Assembly (NCBI GenBank): GCA_013398055.1
Contig: VZRS01007670.1
Span: 372,001 to 436,000 of the forward strand
Direction: 5' to 3'
Source of the DNA: Ifrita kowaldi
Taxonomy: Eukaryota > Chordata > Aves > Passeriformes > Cinclosomatidae
DNA: 64,000 nucleotides
Part shown: piece by piece, positions 25,193-38,700 of the stretch
Position numbering within the stretch: position 1 is the first letter of the stretch
Layout: each line of letters begins with the position of its first letter
Notes under the pieces: generated by a model
Databases searched by the model: none
What the model saw: the letters and a program-made list of their open reading frames with translations, nothing else
Told to the model about the DNA's origin: nothing
Translations under genes and position numbers: made by a program

Positions 25193-26419
25193 TGGAAGAA
25201 GATTATTAATGCAAGTATTTTCATCTTCTTCTTTTAAAAGTCTGTTTTCTTATAAAGTAGCAATACACCTCAGTGGAGAGTTCTGCAGCTCCTGCCTGGA
25301 TTTAATACAAATTAAACAGTAGGTTCTTTGTGTTATCAATGCCAAAACCTTTCAGGCTGAATTCAGTTTTGGTTTATCCTGAAAAAGAAAGGTTAGCACA
25401 TTTGATAATTGAATACATATCCCTTTATAAATGTTCTTTTTGTATGGCGGAAATATGGATACTTTTGGCTCATTCAGCTTATTGCTAGAGGTATGAAATA
25501 CTAGAGGCCAAATTTTGAGGCACCTATATAGTCAGTTTAATGGAAACACATGGTTTTGCAGGGTGAATTCAAGGCGAAATTGGCTATAAAACTAACTAAC
25601 TCTGGGAAGTGTCAAGTATGCTTTTAATGTAAAAATAAACACATTTTATTTGGGGGAGGATAAAACAAAAGTTTTGAAAGGAGAGCACAGTAAAGCTAGA
25701 ACTTAAGTGACTAACCCTGTTCATAGGGCAGTTAAACAAAATTATGCATATCAGTTTGCATAGATAAACTTTGCTGTAACAAGACTTAGTTCACAAGAAC
25801 ATTATGAAACACTGTGATGTAATGTTTGGTAGAATATGGTGTTTCAGGTGTGGTCTAATGTGTGCCAGTTATACTTGTCCATAGATTGATAACTGTGAAA
25901 AACTTGCCATATATAGCAAACATAAACCCAAAGCTAACAAAAACATCCTTGTTTTGTCATATCAGAAATCTAATCTTGTGGGGTTGGTTTTTTTTGCCCC
26001 AGTGGAGAAGTCCAGGGACAGTGAATCCTGGTTGATTCTTTATAACCTTTAAATTATTATTAAGCTAGAATCACCATGGCTTGGTAAGGGTAAATGTGTA
26101 AATAAAGAGAATTGGGGAAGAAGAAGCCAATATATTACCCACTCAGTGGTGACACTGATTCTAAATAGAACTTCTTAAAATAGGTACTCAGAAGTTACGT
26201 GACCATAGCTGGGTTTAAGGGAAAGGTGTACTGGAGTCATTGCCAGTAAATTCAAATTTAAGTTATTGGTCACCCTTTTAGTAGCAGATATTAAACCATT
26301 ACTTTTTAAACAAATCAAAACAAACAAACAAACAAAAAATAAGAACCCCATAAAGGTTTGTGATCTGTATGTCCCTGAGTCTAGCCTTTAAGGAATAAAA
26401 GAAAAAGAAAGCCTCTCAA
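25193..26419. other. Unique noncoding stretch
   Basis: Nothing recognisable except an (AAAC)n-like tract at about 26307-26339. Confidence 0.6.
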
Positions 26420-26660
26420 ACTGTAATGAAATGAATTTTATTTTGCAGGCACTGGGCCCATGCCATTTCATTTCATTACCCCGATACGCTGAGCGGGCTG
26501 GAATCAGCAAGAACTACAGGCAATGCAAGCTGATGATAAGCATTTCATCATGGCCCTAAACATATTAAATTTTTAGCAATAAATTTTATCAACACCATCT
26601 TCATGGCTGGATAACATTTCCCCCCCTTCTTTCTTTACCCCACTCTCCCGTCGCCCCATT
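26420..26660. promoter_or_regulatory. Candidate conserved noncoding element with hairpin
   Basis: A block of moderate complexity stands out from the surrounding AT-rich DNA. It opens with a perfect 13-bp inverted repeat: GTAATGAAATGAA (26423-26435) and TTCATTTCATTAC (26467-26479). The loop holds a nested GGCA/TGCC pair around the palindrome TGGGCCCA. Downstream come CCCCGATACGCTGAGCGGGC (CpG-containing) and homeodomain/POU-like words (GATGATAAGCATTTCATCATGG, AAACATATTAAATTTT, AATAAATTTTATC). No ORF or known repeat explains it. Conserved enhancer is my preferred reading, by analogy with the composition of vertebrate noncoding elements. It is not demonstrated. Confidence 0.35.
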
Positions 26661-29600
26661 CACTTTTGCTCTGCAAATACAGCTTGCACTTGACTGTACT
26701 GAAAACAAATTTTTAAGAAATCAATAACTAAAAAACATTTACAATTTAGCTAGTCCAGTAATTATCCTTCAGGCTATTGCCTCTACTTACTGAAAATGGG
26801 AAAATAAAGTTACAGTGTGAGCAAGGGTAACAATAGACGAACCTCATTAGGTTTTGTGACGGTCCTTACATTTTCTCCTAAAACTAAAAATATATCCCAG
26901 GGGGAAATATATTCAGTTGAAGACCTCATTCCCAGACATTTTGTCTTTATACAATACTGATATAGAAGAAGGAGGTATAATTCTAAAAGAAAAGGTTGTA
27001 GATTTGATATTTCTAATAATATAGTCAATAAAATGTCACCAATTTTCAATGGCTGCGATGGCGAATTGGCCAAAACCCAGAAGTTCCTGAGGATCAGGAC
27101 CAGGGGAAAACTTAATCTGCTGAACTACCCAGATGATATCCCTGTAATCAATGACAGACCAAATGGGAGCATATTACTGTGAAACAGAGGGAGCAGGTGA
27201 TTATTCTGGTTTAGTCTAGAAAAGGTCTGTTTTTTCTGAGCACTATTCTGGGTAACTGTGTACTCAGTTTTAATGATAGAAAGGTGCATATTTAAGGACT
27301 CTCAAAGCATAACAAACCTGGGGCTGGTTAGGGGCTAATTAGTTTAAAAAGCAACTCTAGAGTAGCTGAGGGTAATCCTAATTGTATTAATAATGAATTC
27401 TGGTCTTACATAGGACTATAGTATGGCTCATCACTGAAAATGTGGTTTTAAGAAAATACATTCTTTAAGTTTTGCTTGATATTTAATACTGACTGAGTCG
27501 TCTGCTGGGGAAGACCACAGTCAGAGATACATTGACTGATAAAGCCAGTGTCTGATATGAGGATATAACTCAGGAAAACCTGGAAACTCAATACAATTTT
27601 CCTTCACTAACCTGTATAAGCTCATTTTGAAGCTTGTAGTGTGAGAATCTAGGGTACAAGAGACAGTTAGTGATGATATTTATACAAGCAATCACTGATC
27701 ATGTAGCCATACACGAAGCAGGGAGAATGCTTTGAGTTCCTAAAGAAGTTTTTAACAACTGTACAGCTGGGTACAGCTTCTCCTTTTTCTCTTTCTCATA
27801 CTTTATACAGAAATCTATCCTACTCTTCTAGCTGGTATTTCTGGTTCCTAGTCTTACTGTTAAAAAGAAAACCTGTTCACATGTGAGGGAGTAAGGGCTG
27901 GTAGCAGTGGAAATTGGAAAATTAGTAGGCATACCTCCATCTTGTTCAAAAAAACACCCCAGGGTTTGAGAACAACTAATTGTTACATTAGGCTTGGAAA
28001 CATGGGTAGGACAGGCTTTATCTGATAGGTACCAGTACCCTATTAATTAGTGCTTACACTCAAAAGTTAAAAAAAAAAAAGTTTAAAGGAAGAACTACTA
28101 GAAAAGATTCTGTGTCAATACTGTAAATACTTACATAGAATATTAACATTTTTATTTATGAAAAAATTTTATTATTAATTTTTCTTTAGTTTTTTTGTTA
28201 TTTAGTACAGGATGCTGATTAGATTTTATTGGTACAGCTCATCTTGTGCATATTTCAAAGCCTGATGTAGGTGACATTTCTACAGGTTGCTTTGGAAAGA
28301 CTTCTGGAAACAGCAGCTGTCATTGTAATTCTTGGAAGTGGGTAAATTATTCTCAAAAGAAAGCAGGGAGCCTAGGTAACTTCTCATATGGTTTTCAACA
28401 CTGCAGTGTCTGAGCATTTCATGCAAGTAAAGATAGCAATAAAGGTTTTTCTCCTTCTTCCTTTCCTACTGGGAAAAAATACAGCAATGGCTCTATGGGA
28501 CATTTGGCACAACATATGATAAATGATTAGAGAAGTGTGTATGCACTGAGTTTATCACACACTGTCTTGGTTCCCATGTGGCTGCATCTTGTTTGTCCCT
28601 ATGCAGAAAGTTTAGCACATAAAAGGGTACTGTAAATAGGGAAGGAATCATCTGTTCTCTGTATTATGTCCACAGTGCATTCAACAAGACGTATTTAGCT
28701 TAAACTGCAGCACTGAAAACTCAGATTAAAAGTTTTTCCTGTGATAGATGCAAAGCACCATCACCTGAAAGGTTATCTGGAGAGACAAAAGACTTGTCAT
28801 CACTGGAGGTTTATTAAGGGCAGAGTTGACAAATATCAGTTAATAAAACTATTGGCAGAGTTTTTGTCATGTCCTGGAGTATGAAACAAGGGGATGGCAC
28901 TTTGCAATTCATTCTAACCTTTTAATTTCAGAACCCAAAGGAAGCACTAACAGTGCTTCTTTTGTTAAGTATGCGCCTAGAATTTCAGTTATAGGTGACT
29001 ACCTCTGAAAGTGGCAATCTCACAGAATTCTAACTCCCTCCCTTCCTTCCTGCTAGCCTTCCTTCCTTACAATCCACAAATTCAAGAGCAGCAACAATCA
29101 GGTTGCTCAGAAATAGTGTCCTAGCTCACTGATGTACTTAAGCTTCATGTCCAAGGCACCTCAAAAGAAGAGGTGGCAACATTTAAGACTAGCTCTTTCA
29201 TAAAAATGTTTGGGATTTTCCTTTCCCCTATGGCATATTAATAAATACTAGAACTGTGTCTTTTTTCTACTCCTCCAAGGATCACCAAAGAAAAGCTCTT
29301 TCCAGCAGAACCAAATACAAGAAATCTTTATGAAAAAGTAGTCAGTCAAATAGAAGATGACTAAATTTAGAGTGGCAAGGTGAAGATGAACAATTATGTA
29401 ACCATAGCAAAGAATTTATTTGTTAATCTTGTTTCAGAACCAGGTAAGATCTTTATTCCACATGTCCTTTGATTTTACTGAAATTCTTTTCAGTTAAGAT
29501 ATGGATGAAGACTCATGTGCTCACCAACTTGTATAGAACACTTGACATATTTAAAGATACTGCTAGAAACATAAAAAGCAACAATTAAAAAGTAATTTTT

Positions 29601-31394
29601 AATTTATTTTAATACATGTTTTATATATTTTAATTATAAAATTCTTAAGAACTGAAAACACTTATTTGGTTCAAGGATATTTAGAAAATAATCTACACAA
29701 GAAAATGGTTTCACATGCTAAGTCATGAAAACCCTAAATTTTCCTTATGCTAGAATCACCTTCATTATTTATTCAACCTCTTCCTAAATCCTCCTGTCCT
29801 CATTTCTTTCTTTTTGTTTTCTTAATATACAGGCCTGGCATTCATTTCTCCTTTCTGTTATTTCTGTAATTTTCACAAGGGCAAATTAAATCTGTTGCAT
29901 GACAGCGTTATGTGACAGTTCAGTAGTTCCACAATTCCTACAAATATTCTAAGTATATTGCTGTCATAAGTGATGCTCCTCTGTGTGACTTTCAGAGAGC
30001 AAAAGCTTTTTATAGGCAGCTGTGCTAGTTGTCCCATTCTCAGTTCTTCAAGTGAACATAGTGGCAGAATTCTGTTCTGGTATGACAAAACTCCCTGAGA
30101 AATCATCTCATCCCCATCATGGATTGTACACCTCCTGATGCTGTACAATACAAAGCATCTTTTCAATTTCCACATGCCTCTGCTGTGCCTTTAGTCTCAG
30201 AACTTGTTTGTTTTTATTTGCACTTGGTTATTCAAACCAAGGCATCTAAATATATTGGCAATGGCATATAATCTCATGATTGCATTATGTTCCCTTCTGT
30301 TTTCTTACCAACATCTTTTGTTCCATATTACTGACACTGCCATTTTAATAAGTATGCATTTTAAATAAACAGCTAGAATTACATTTTTTAAAGACAATTT
30401 CAGTTGCCCTTGTTTGTATTGCTTTGTAGTGATGCAATTTCTCATATGCTGTTTTAAAATATTTAAAACTACCTGGAAAATATAATTGCTCATTTGTCCT
30501 TATGCTCATTGTTACTCTCACCAGTGTCATTTGAGGAGTCATAAGAAGGTAATACTTTGTGAAACTGTTCAGCACTAGACAAATGAAGCTATTTTGCCAC
30601 TCTCCAAATGCTGTTCTTGTTCACTTCCAATGAAAGCACTGTGAGTGGTGGAAAATAAATATGAAGATATAGAAAAAAAATACAATGGATGGTAGCAAAC
30701 CAAATTATAATCTTGCAGGTTGACAACCATTCATACTTTTTCTGAAAATTTGGAAAATATTGTCTGCTCTCTTTCTGCAAAACTCATTTCTAGCTTCAAA
30801 TAACTGCTTTTACTTCCTAAATCCTAAAGCAGTTGTCAGTCTTCATAAATTTGTTTATAATTCTGATCGCCTTCTTCACCCCCTTGCCTTCAATATCCCC
30901 CTAGCAAAAAAAACCACAAACAAACAAACTGGGAAGATGCAAATGATGGTATATGGCTGCTAGCCTCTTGACAGTATGACTTAGAGGTATTTTCAGTTAC
31001 CATCTATCCTTATGGATCCAAGTTCTGGAGTTTCTAATATAGCACTGCAGAATAGTGACAGTGTTGTTAGATGTTGAGAAATGCTGTAGAGACACAACAA
31101 GCATTTTTCTTAGATGTGGAACATGACTTCAAGTATGGTTATCATTTGTCTGTCATACAGCAGTGACTGAAGATCAGTTACCCATTCTTATCCTTTCTGA
31201 ATAATCACCTTTTTAGAAAGTACAGTGATAATAAAAACATGTAAATATTATAATAATAGTTATATGGTAATACAAATACATGAGTCTTGGCATTACCTGC
31301 TGCCATCTCCTGAGTTTTTCATCATCTCTACTGATGCAATCTCAATGATATTGAGCAGAGGTGGACAGTTATTTGCAGCTACCGTGCTTCTAAC
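26661..31394. other. Unique noncoding stretch
   Basis: No gene is supported over about 4.7 kb. Short simple sequences (poly-A at about 28070-28080, a CCTT-rich patch at about 29038-29068, an A/C tract at about 30905-30929) are the only structure noted. ORFs such as 29873-30175 (-) have no motif I recognise. Confidence 0.55.
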
Positions 31395-32262
31395 GTCTGC
31401 AACTTCCCTTATTTGCCATGAGATGCACATTTCACCTGTCATGAAGTCCTAAACTTCAGACACCTTTTGTAGGGCTATTATTTCCAGTCTGCATGGGTTT
31501 GTTTCTTAGAACTTTGCATTTCTCTTTATTGAGTCTCATAAGTTTTCTGTTGGTCCAGTCCTCAATTTTATCCAGTTTCTTCCGGATTGAGTCTCCAATT
31601 TGTGAGGTCAGGCACATCTTTGCTGTCTTCAAACTTGAGGATGCAGTCTGTGTCATCATCCAGTATGTAAGTTAGGTTACTAAACAATTTAGAACCACAA
31701 ATCAATCACTAGCATAATCTGCTTGTTACCAGCTGTTATCCAAGTGCCCAGCCTTTGGTTTCATGTCAATGCAATCAACCTTCCTCCTACCTAGCAATCC
31801 TTTTTTCTAGCCCCTATCTCCTCACCTTCCATATGAAGGAAGTGTTCGATTTAATATCTACAGTCTTGCTAAAGCCAAGATAGGTTACATCCACCGTCTT
31901 TTTCAGCCAGACATTTCATCAGAGGTATCACGTTGGTCCTATCAGCTGGTCAAGCGTGACTTAGTATTGGTAAATCCATGTTGCATCTTCCTGATTTCTT
32001 CCTTATTGAGTTCTCTGTCATCTTGCAGATTCCTGATCTGAGGGTCATAGCATTATTATCTGTGTCTCTTTTCCTTGTTTTTTGGATGAATGTAATGATA
32101 GCATTTTTACATCCATCAGGGATCTTATCTAATTGCCATGCAAGTTATAGACAACGGACTAAAGTCATACCAGCCAACCTTACAGCACACTCAGGAGAAT
32201 CCTCTCAGGCTGTATGGATTTGGATATGTCCCACTTGTGCATATTGTCCATAAGGTTTTGTA
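31395..32262 (-). mobile_element. Degraded CR1 LINE ORF2 (minus strand)
   Basis: On the minus strand, 31456-31659 encodes a run including KKLDKIEDWTNRKLMRLNKEKCKV. This is the conserved CR1 ORF2 segment (L-D-x-L-E-x-W-x-x-x-x-x-M-x-F-N-x-x-K-C-K-V) just C-terminal to the reverse-transcriptase catalytic site. Further along, CTTGCTAAAGCCAAGATAGGTTACATCCACC and GGTCAAGCGTGACTTAGTATTGGTAAATCCATGTTG match the antisense of the RT finger/palm region as seen in many CR1 copies. The copy has frameshifts and stops throughout and is more diverged than the copy at 54.5 kb. Both element ends are missing. Confidence 0.85.
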
Positions 32263-34795
32263 AGTTTTTCTTTTTGTGTGAATAATAAATAATTTATTGT
32301 CCATTAATTATGTTGGATATTCTCCTTTGTTTTAATGTTATACAACTGATTTTTATTTTTTATTTTTTTTTTATATTGAGGTAAATTGATCCTAGCAATT
32401 AATTTCCACACTAAAAGTGTTACCTTGAATGACATTGTGGCTCATGTTCTGGATTCAAGAAACTGGCTCTACAACACAACTTTGCATGTACAGATAATAT
32501 AATTTATGTCATTTCTTCATGTGTAGGCTCTCTTCTGTTACTCTAATTTTCTTTTTTGTTTCTTCCCCGCTCCCCACCATGGTTATTGTCTGTTGTCACT
32601 CTGCATATAGCATTAAAACTTCAGTCTAGATTCAGACCTCAAGGTTCTGCAGTAACCTGAACACTGTTAATAGATCAAATGGCCTTGAATATTAATTCAT
32701 TGTTCTCAAATCACATGTATTTCCTGAAAACTCAATATTCATACTCTCCTATTTTTTTTCCTTATTATTTTCAGAGTTAGTCAAATGACAGGCAGAGTTG
32801 GTTAGTTTGAAGTAATCTGCAGTGTACTCTTCCCCTTCTCCATTACAATTAATAATTTGCTAGGATGAGTATGTTACAAAATACATCTTTTGCCTCAAAG
32901 ATATGCAAAGATCTGGGCATTTGAAAATACATTTTGGGTTTTGAACATTTCTTAGAAAGATCTGATTTAAGACATTTTCATATTGAACTTTGAACTCTTA
33001 GAATGATGTTGTCCAAATATAGTTGATAGTTTCTGGTATGGTGCCTTTTTTCAATGGCTTTGCAAAGCTCATGACAGGGGATTTTGTAAACACTCTCAAA
33101 CCTGCTTTTCCTGACTTTCACATTTCTGTTGAAATGCAGACATCTGCACTTGTATTTAAAGGAAAAGCAAAGGAATTTTACCATCAGGACTTGTACCATC
33201 ATATCTACTGTAGGTGTTTGCTTCTCTTTAACTGACAAGATAGACAGGCTGCAGGGCTTCTCCAGTTGCAAATCGCCCACAGTATAGGTATGGCCAGAAA
33301 CCAGATAAATGCCATCCTTAGAAATTGAATTAAATAGTCACAGGCATTAATATCTCCTTAAATTCCTTTTATCATTTGTTATAGTTCAATAATCCAGTGT
33401 GAGCAGATCAAAGTCAAGGTGCTGATTTTGGAGTAGACGTCCCTCACTCTGGGTTAGTGTTCTCACTGTTAGCAAAACGAATTGATTGATTTGCAAGGTA
33501 AGGCAGTAAGATTACACTTGCCTGGCACAGGCACAATAAGCAGATTTTCAAGATGTCTGAAGAGAGAGAACATAATATGAAGAGAAAAAACCTGAAACAA
33601 ATAGTTTAATTTCACTGGGACAGGAAGGGAATTGCTGGGGGCATGGGAAAGGTTAAAACACAAAACTAGTAGAAGAAATGTGATGCATAATATTATAAGT
33701 AAAACATCACCTTGAAAATCTCACAGTTTCATCCTTTCTTGACCACCACTCCCATTCCCTATATCCCTCACAGGAACCCTTGACAGTCATGGAAAAACTT
33801 TCCTTCTGGCCAACACTTGGACATTTTCATTGTATTTCAGCATTGCTGGCACCTTTCCTAAAAGTGAAAACAGCAGCATTTTTATAACAAGACAAAAATA
33901 AAAAAGGAAAAAAAGTGTCCTATTCACCCATTTCTCTGTGTGAAGGCTTCACATTTGTGGTTTTAATGCAATTAATCAAAGACCAAATTCATTTGTATTC
34001 TCTGAACAGTTCAGGAATACTTCATATTTTCTCAGTGTAGCAGTGTGAAATGGTGCAGGATGCCAATGGTAATAGTTCTGGGAAAGATATCATTCATGCT
34101 AGGACAATTCTTATGGGTTTTGTTTTAGATGATGGATTGCACGTTCTCAGTCATTTGCAAGCTAAAGGCTTTACATGTGCTGTCTACATTATCAAATTTC
34201 TCACTCAGTTTGAAAGCCACAGCATTTTAATTGAAAGGAATGCTAGCCCCTCCAGCCCTATCAATGTGTCAAGGTTGTTAGGCTCTGAGGAATAACCTTC
34301 CCATTTCAGAAAAATGGACGAATTCCATACAAATGTTTTTTACCTCAGCAACCAATGGGGCTGAAATGTGAATTGGCACACATTCAAGTGCAACATATCA
34401 AACAGTGAACCCTATGCTACAAGAAACTCTTTTAAAATTCACTGACTTGGAAGAGATTGAATATCTTAGGGCTTAGCACTGTCTATCAATGGTGTTAGTC
34501 TCCCTAGAACTGCCACAGAAAAGACTTTTTCCTTTGAGGCTAGCTTCAGTGTACAACAGAGATTACTGGATCTGTTTCAGTAAGAGAAGGGATCAGAGCA
34601 AGGGAACTGGGCATTTGTACAGCAGAAGCTCTCAGATCAGACTGGTGCAGCTCATCAAATGGTGGCATTTAGTTTAGCTCAGATCTCACACAGTTAAACA
34701 AACCTGAGTAAGAAGTGAATGCTTTAGGGCCTGGCCATTGCAAAATGTCTTAAGCAGTATGTCGGATTTTAAAACAAAACAGGTACTCTATTTAT

Positions 34796-34846
34796 ATACT
34801 GCCTTTATCAGTGATTGAAAATACTGCCTTTTCCAGTGGTTAGAAA
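34796..34846 (+). repeat. Imperfect tandem duplication, 25-26 bp unit
   Basis: ATACTGCCTTTATCAGTGATTGAAA (34796-34820) is followed immediately by ATACTGCCTTTTCCAGTGGTTAGAAA (34821-34846). The copies are adjacent and differ at a few sites, which indicates a local duplication that has since diverged. Confidence 0.8.
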
Positions 34847-35681
34847 GTTACTTATAGTAGGGTGACATATACACAGTTTACACAATGTTTAGGCATAACT
34901 GCTGATGCATGGATTTTGTAGGTGATGAATTTAACTTCACAGGCTGCGGCTGATTTTCTGGCTCCCCTCTTCTAATCCCTGTTCTGAGGACCTGCCTTTG
35001 ATAAGTTATTTGCACAGATGCTTTTGGAAAAATCAAATGCTTATTTTAGTTGAGAGGGAAGAAGACCTGTGCAGACCTCTGAAATGTGAAAGCATTCTTT
35101 AAATGGTTTATTTTCCAAATACATTTATTACTGAGTATACATTAACATTTCTAGGGTACATTCAAAGTTTATCATTATGGCATTTATGAAGATATCATTT
35201 TAATAACTATATTTATATAATAAGGCTGACATGAATTAGGGAGAATGACTATCAATGAGATTGAAATACATCTGGAAAATAATTAATTTTTGGACCTTTC
35301 CCTAGATAATCTCTAGAATTGTACAATCCAAATTTTAATTAAAAAAAAAGGTCTAAGAACTTCTGACTGCTGTTTTCAGGTGCAATCTGAAATTTTATAA
35401 GACTTATAGAAATTTATTTATTCTGAAAGTTCAGTCTGAGATTGTGTGGTTGCAAATTACTCTTTCTGGAAAGAAAGACCACATTATGTCTCCAAGGCCA
35501 GACACTTATTTGAAGAAGTGGTTACTTTATACTATTCAGTAAATATTCAAAGCACACAGTTTAAATCTGCACTGTTTCAGTAAAGCAAATTTTCTAGATG
35601 TGCACTTCCAATAATTGCCTGGGGTGAACCACTGACATTAAAAATCATTACCTTTTATTCCTGAAGGCTCCTTTCTATGTT

Positions 35682-35767
35682 TTTGGTCTTGTGGGGTTTT
35701 TTTGTTTTGTTTGTTTGTTTTGGTTTTGGTTTTGGTTTTTGGTTTTTGGTTTTGTTTTTGTGTTTTT
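35682..35767 (+). repeat. G/T-rich tract with GGTTTT repeats
   Basis: T runs broken by G or GG include a run of GGTTTT/GGTTTTT units at about 35720-35755. Four or more GG pairs at short spacing could in principle form a two-tetrad G-quadruplex on the plus strand. The unit resembles ciliate telomeric GGGGTTTT only superficially and is not the vertebrate TTAGGG. Confidence 0.8.
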
Positions 35768-38700
35768 AATCACAATTACTATTAGTTAAATTAAATTTAT
35801 TTATTCACAAAGGCATATTTTCACTGTATTTTTTGTGATTTGTCTCATATTAATGTGAAATTAGAAGTCATCTGCTAGATCCGAAGAGCAAGCAGTTATA
35901 GTTTACTGTGAGCATTTTGTTTTGGCTTACTTTCCTTCCTTAAATGCAATATAGGTACCTTTCATAGGCTCTATTTTGTTAGATGCCTGATGAACCTTTT
36001 TTTTAATGGCTCCCAAGGAAACAGTGAAGTGACTACTTTGGCAGATGCTTCTGACCAAATCCTCTGGTTCTGCGGCTACTTGGTCTTTTAAAGAACCTCT
36101 TTTCCTAAGTTCTAAAAAGTCAAGATCCTACTCAGTGTGCCCCTAGTGGAATGACAGCCTAGCTTCCAATACCATAAATCATCAGATCATTGTTCCAGAT
36201 AGTGAAAAAGTACTGGTGTTAGCTGACTGTATAATAAAGCTAGTTCTAATGGGAATTCATGTTCATCTCATGTTTTTCAAGTTCAGGAGAAGAATATGGA
36301 ATGAGGTACAGCTCCTGTCATATAAAATTCTACCTTTCTCTTTGATCTATCAGCACCAGTTTTGACCACACTACTGCCAAAAAGGCAAGTTGTGCTCTTT
36401 TCCCTGCCTCCAGCTGTCTGTTCTTGCCACCTCTCTTGTGTCAGTGCTAGTGATTGTTCAGCTCTTCTGGGAAAAATAATAATTTGGGGAGGCAGGTCTA
36501 GTTTTTAGGCAGTTCAAGGAACTGACATAACTAGTGAGCTATGTGATTTAAGTACTGATATAGGATGTGCCCAGCAAAAGACAAGAAAGTGAGGGCTGTC
36601 TTTCTGGTGGCAGCAAAGTGTGAGATTTTGTAAACCTCGACGAAAGTTTACAAAATTAAAAAGTTACTGTGAAAAGGTTTGATTGGGATTTGTGAACGTT
36701 TACCAAACTCTGGAGTTTAGCAAATGGCAACTGCTTAATTCTGTCGGTATATGCCCTTGTATCCTGCTCTGTTACTTGCATTTTCAGTTTTATTGATATC
36801 TCGAGACTTCTATCAGAGCAAGCGAGTTAGATAGTGAGGTTTGTTTTTCCTTGTATGTATGTATTTGTATGCTGATGCAATTCTTGATTCTTTTGTTATG
36901 TAGGATTTTGCAAGGGAAAACTAAGACTTTGCTTTAGCTCTCAATGTGCTGAAGCTCAATTTTTTTTCTGGTGAAGTCAACAGAAGGAAGAATGCAAATT
37001 CTTTCTACTACTCTTGATGCCTTCGGGTGGTACAGTTTGTTTTCAGAGAAGCCTGGTTGTCATGGGAGACACAGTGGGAAATGTAGTGTTTTCAGCTAAA
37101 GACATTCTGTAGCATCTTCTGTTGAACTCTGTAATAGTGAGAATATCACTCTATGGACAGAATACTAAATAAATATATCGCTACTGTTTGTATCAACTGG
37201 ACTTCTTAAACTCATGGTTTGTCTTGCTTGGGGTTTTTTTTCTGTTATTGGATACTTAAAGAGTAATAATACTGAAGACTCCAAAATATGTGTGGTACTA
37301 GTCTTTATTAGAGACAGAATTAGAAAACAACAAAATAAAAACACACCCTAATGCCTCACAGATGCCTCTTTAGGACAGTTCAGCTTTAGCTAATTTATAT
37401 GATCACTTTTATCTGTTGTTTGAGGCATTACCCTGCATAAATATGAAATACTGAGAACAGTTGTGGATTTCTAAATAGCTGTCAGGCTGATTTTCAAATA
37501 ATCAGAAGCTGGGAGAAAGCTTGAGGGATGCTTGCTTATCTCTTGCTTTTTCTAAGACCAGCATGATTTGTTTGCTGTAAATCGTGGTTTAGAATCTGTT
37601 TTCTGAAATAAAGGACTGCATATGGTTTTGTTTTGTTTTGGTTTTTTTTTTCTGTCTAGAAGAATGACCAATCCTGAGTGTATGCACACAGAAAATTACA
37701 CAGTATTGCTGTGCTGGCTTGAAAACTACACTAGAAAATTTTGAAAGTGAGAGGGTCTTTGGTACCCCATCTTCATAGAGGAATTTAAAATCTCAGGCAA
37801 CTAAACGCTGAACTTTACTTCAAATTTTCAAGACATTTGTTTGCAGCTTTTGAGGTTTTTCTCCAATCCTCAATCAAATTGAATTTTTTCCTCCTGCTTA
37901 TCCAGGTACAAATAAATAATTAATATATGTGTATAAAAGAGAGGGAACATACAATAAACTTGCTGTGATGACTCATTCAAATAAAAGTTGTGTAGAGAAA
38001 GAAAACAAAAAAAGATTTTTGTTACACTTGGTGATTAGAATTTGTTTGGCAAGTAAAAACAATTAGTTGATGGATCCATATAATTAATTTGAAGAACTTT
38101 GTGCAATACTCCTGCAGGAAGTGCTTTTTAGTAAAACATACCAGACAAAATTTCTGCCATACAAAAGTTAATGTGTACATTTCCCTATCCTGTATTTAAC
38201 TTCTTACATGGTTTTCACAGTTTCTTTTAGGCTTCATAAAAAGTACTAAACACACATTTGTACTTTAAGTTGAGGGCTTTAAAAATTATTTTATTTTCCT
38301 AAATTCACAATTTAAAAGATTCAGTGTAATTAAATATTGAAATTGTATCATAGCACTAACTGCTGTCTACCTTTGCAAAATTGGACAGAAGTAATTGACA
38401 TGGTAAAATGGATTCTAAAATCATTGATATGGTAATATTTTCTTAGGAAAATATTGAATTTTATGAAAATAATTAAAAAATTGGATTTCAGAGTTAAAAA
38501 CTTCAAGTATGTTATCTGGTTATGAGAGGATTCTGTATCACATTGGGGAATATCAGCTTTGCAACAGGACACTGAATGTCAATGTAACATAAAACTCTCA
38601 CAACTGGTGTTTTTTAAAGTTAATATAATGGACTAATCAAGTGAATTATTTTTGTCAACAGCCTAGGAGTAATAAAGGTGCTCATCTTGGCTGCTTAAAC

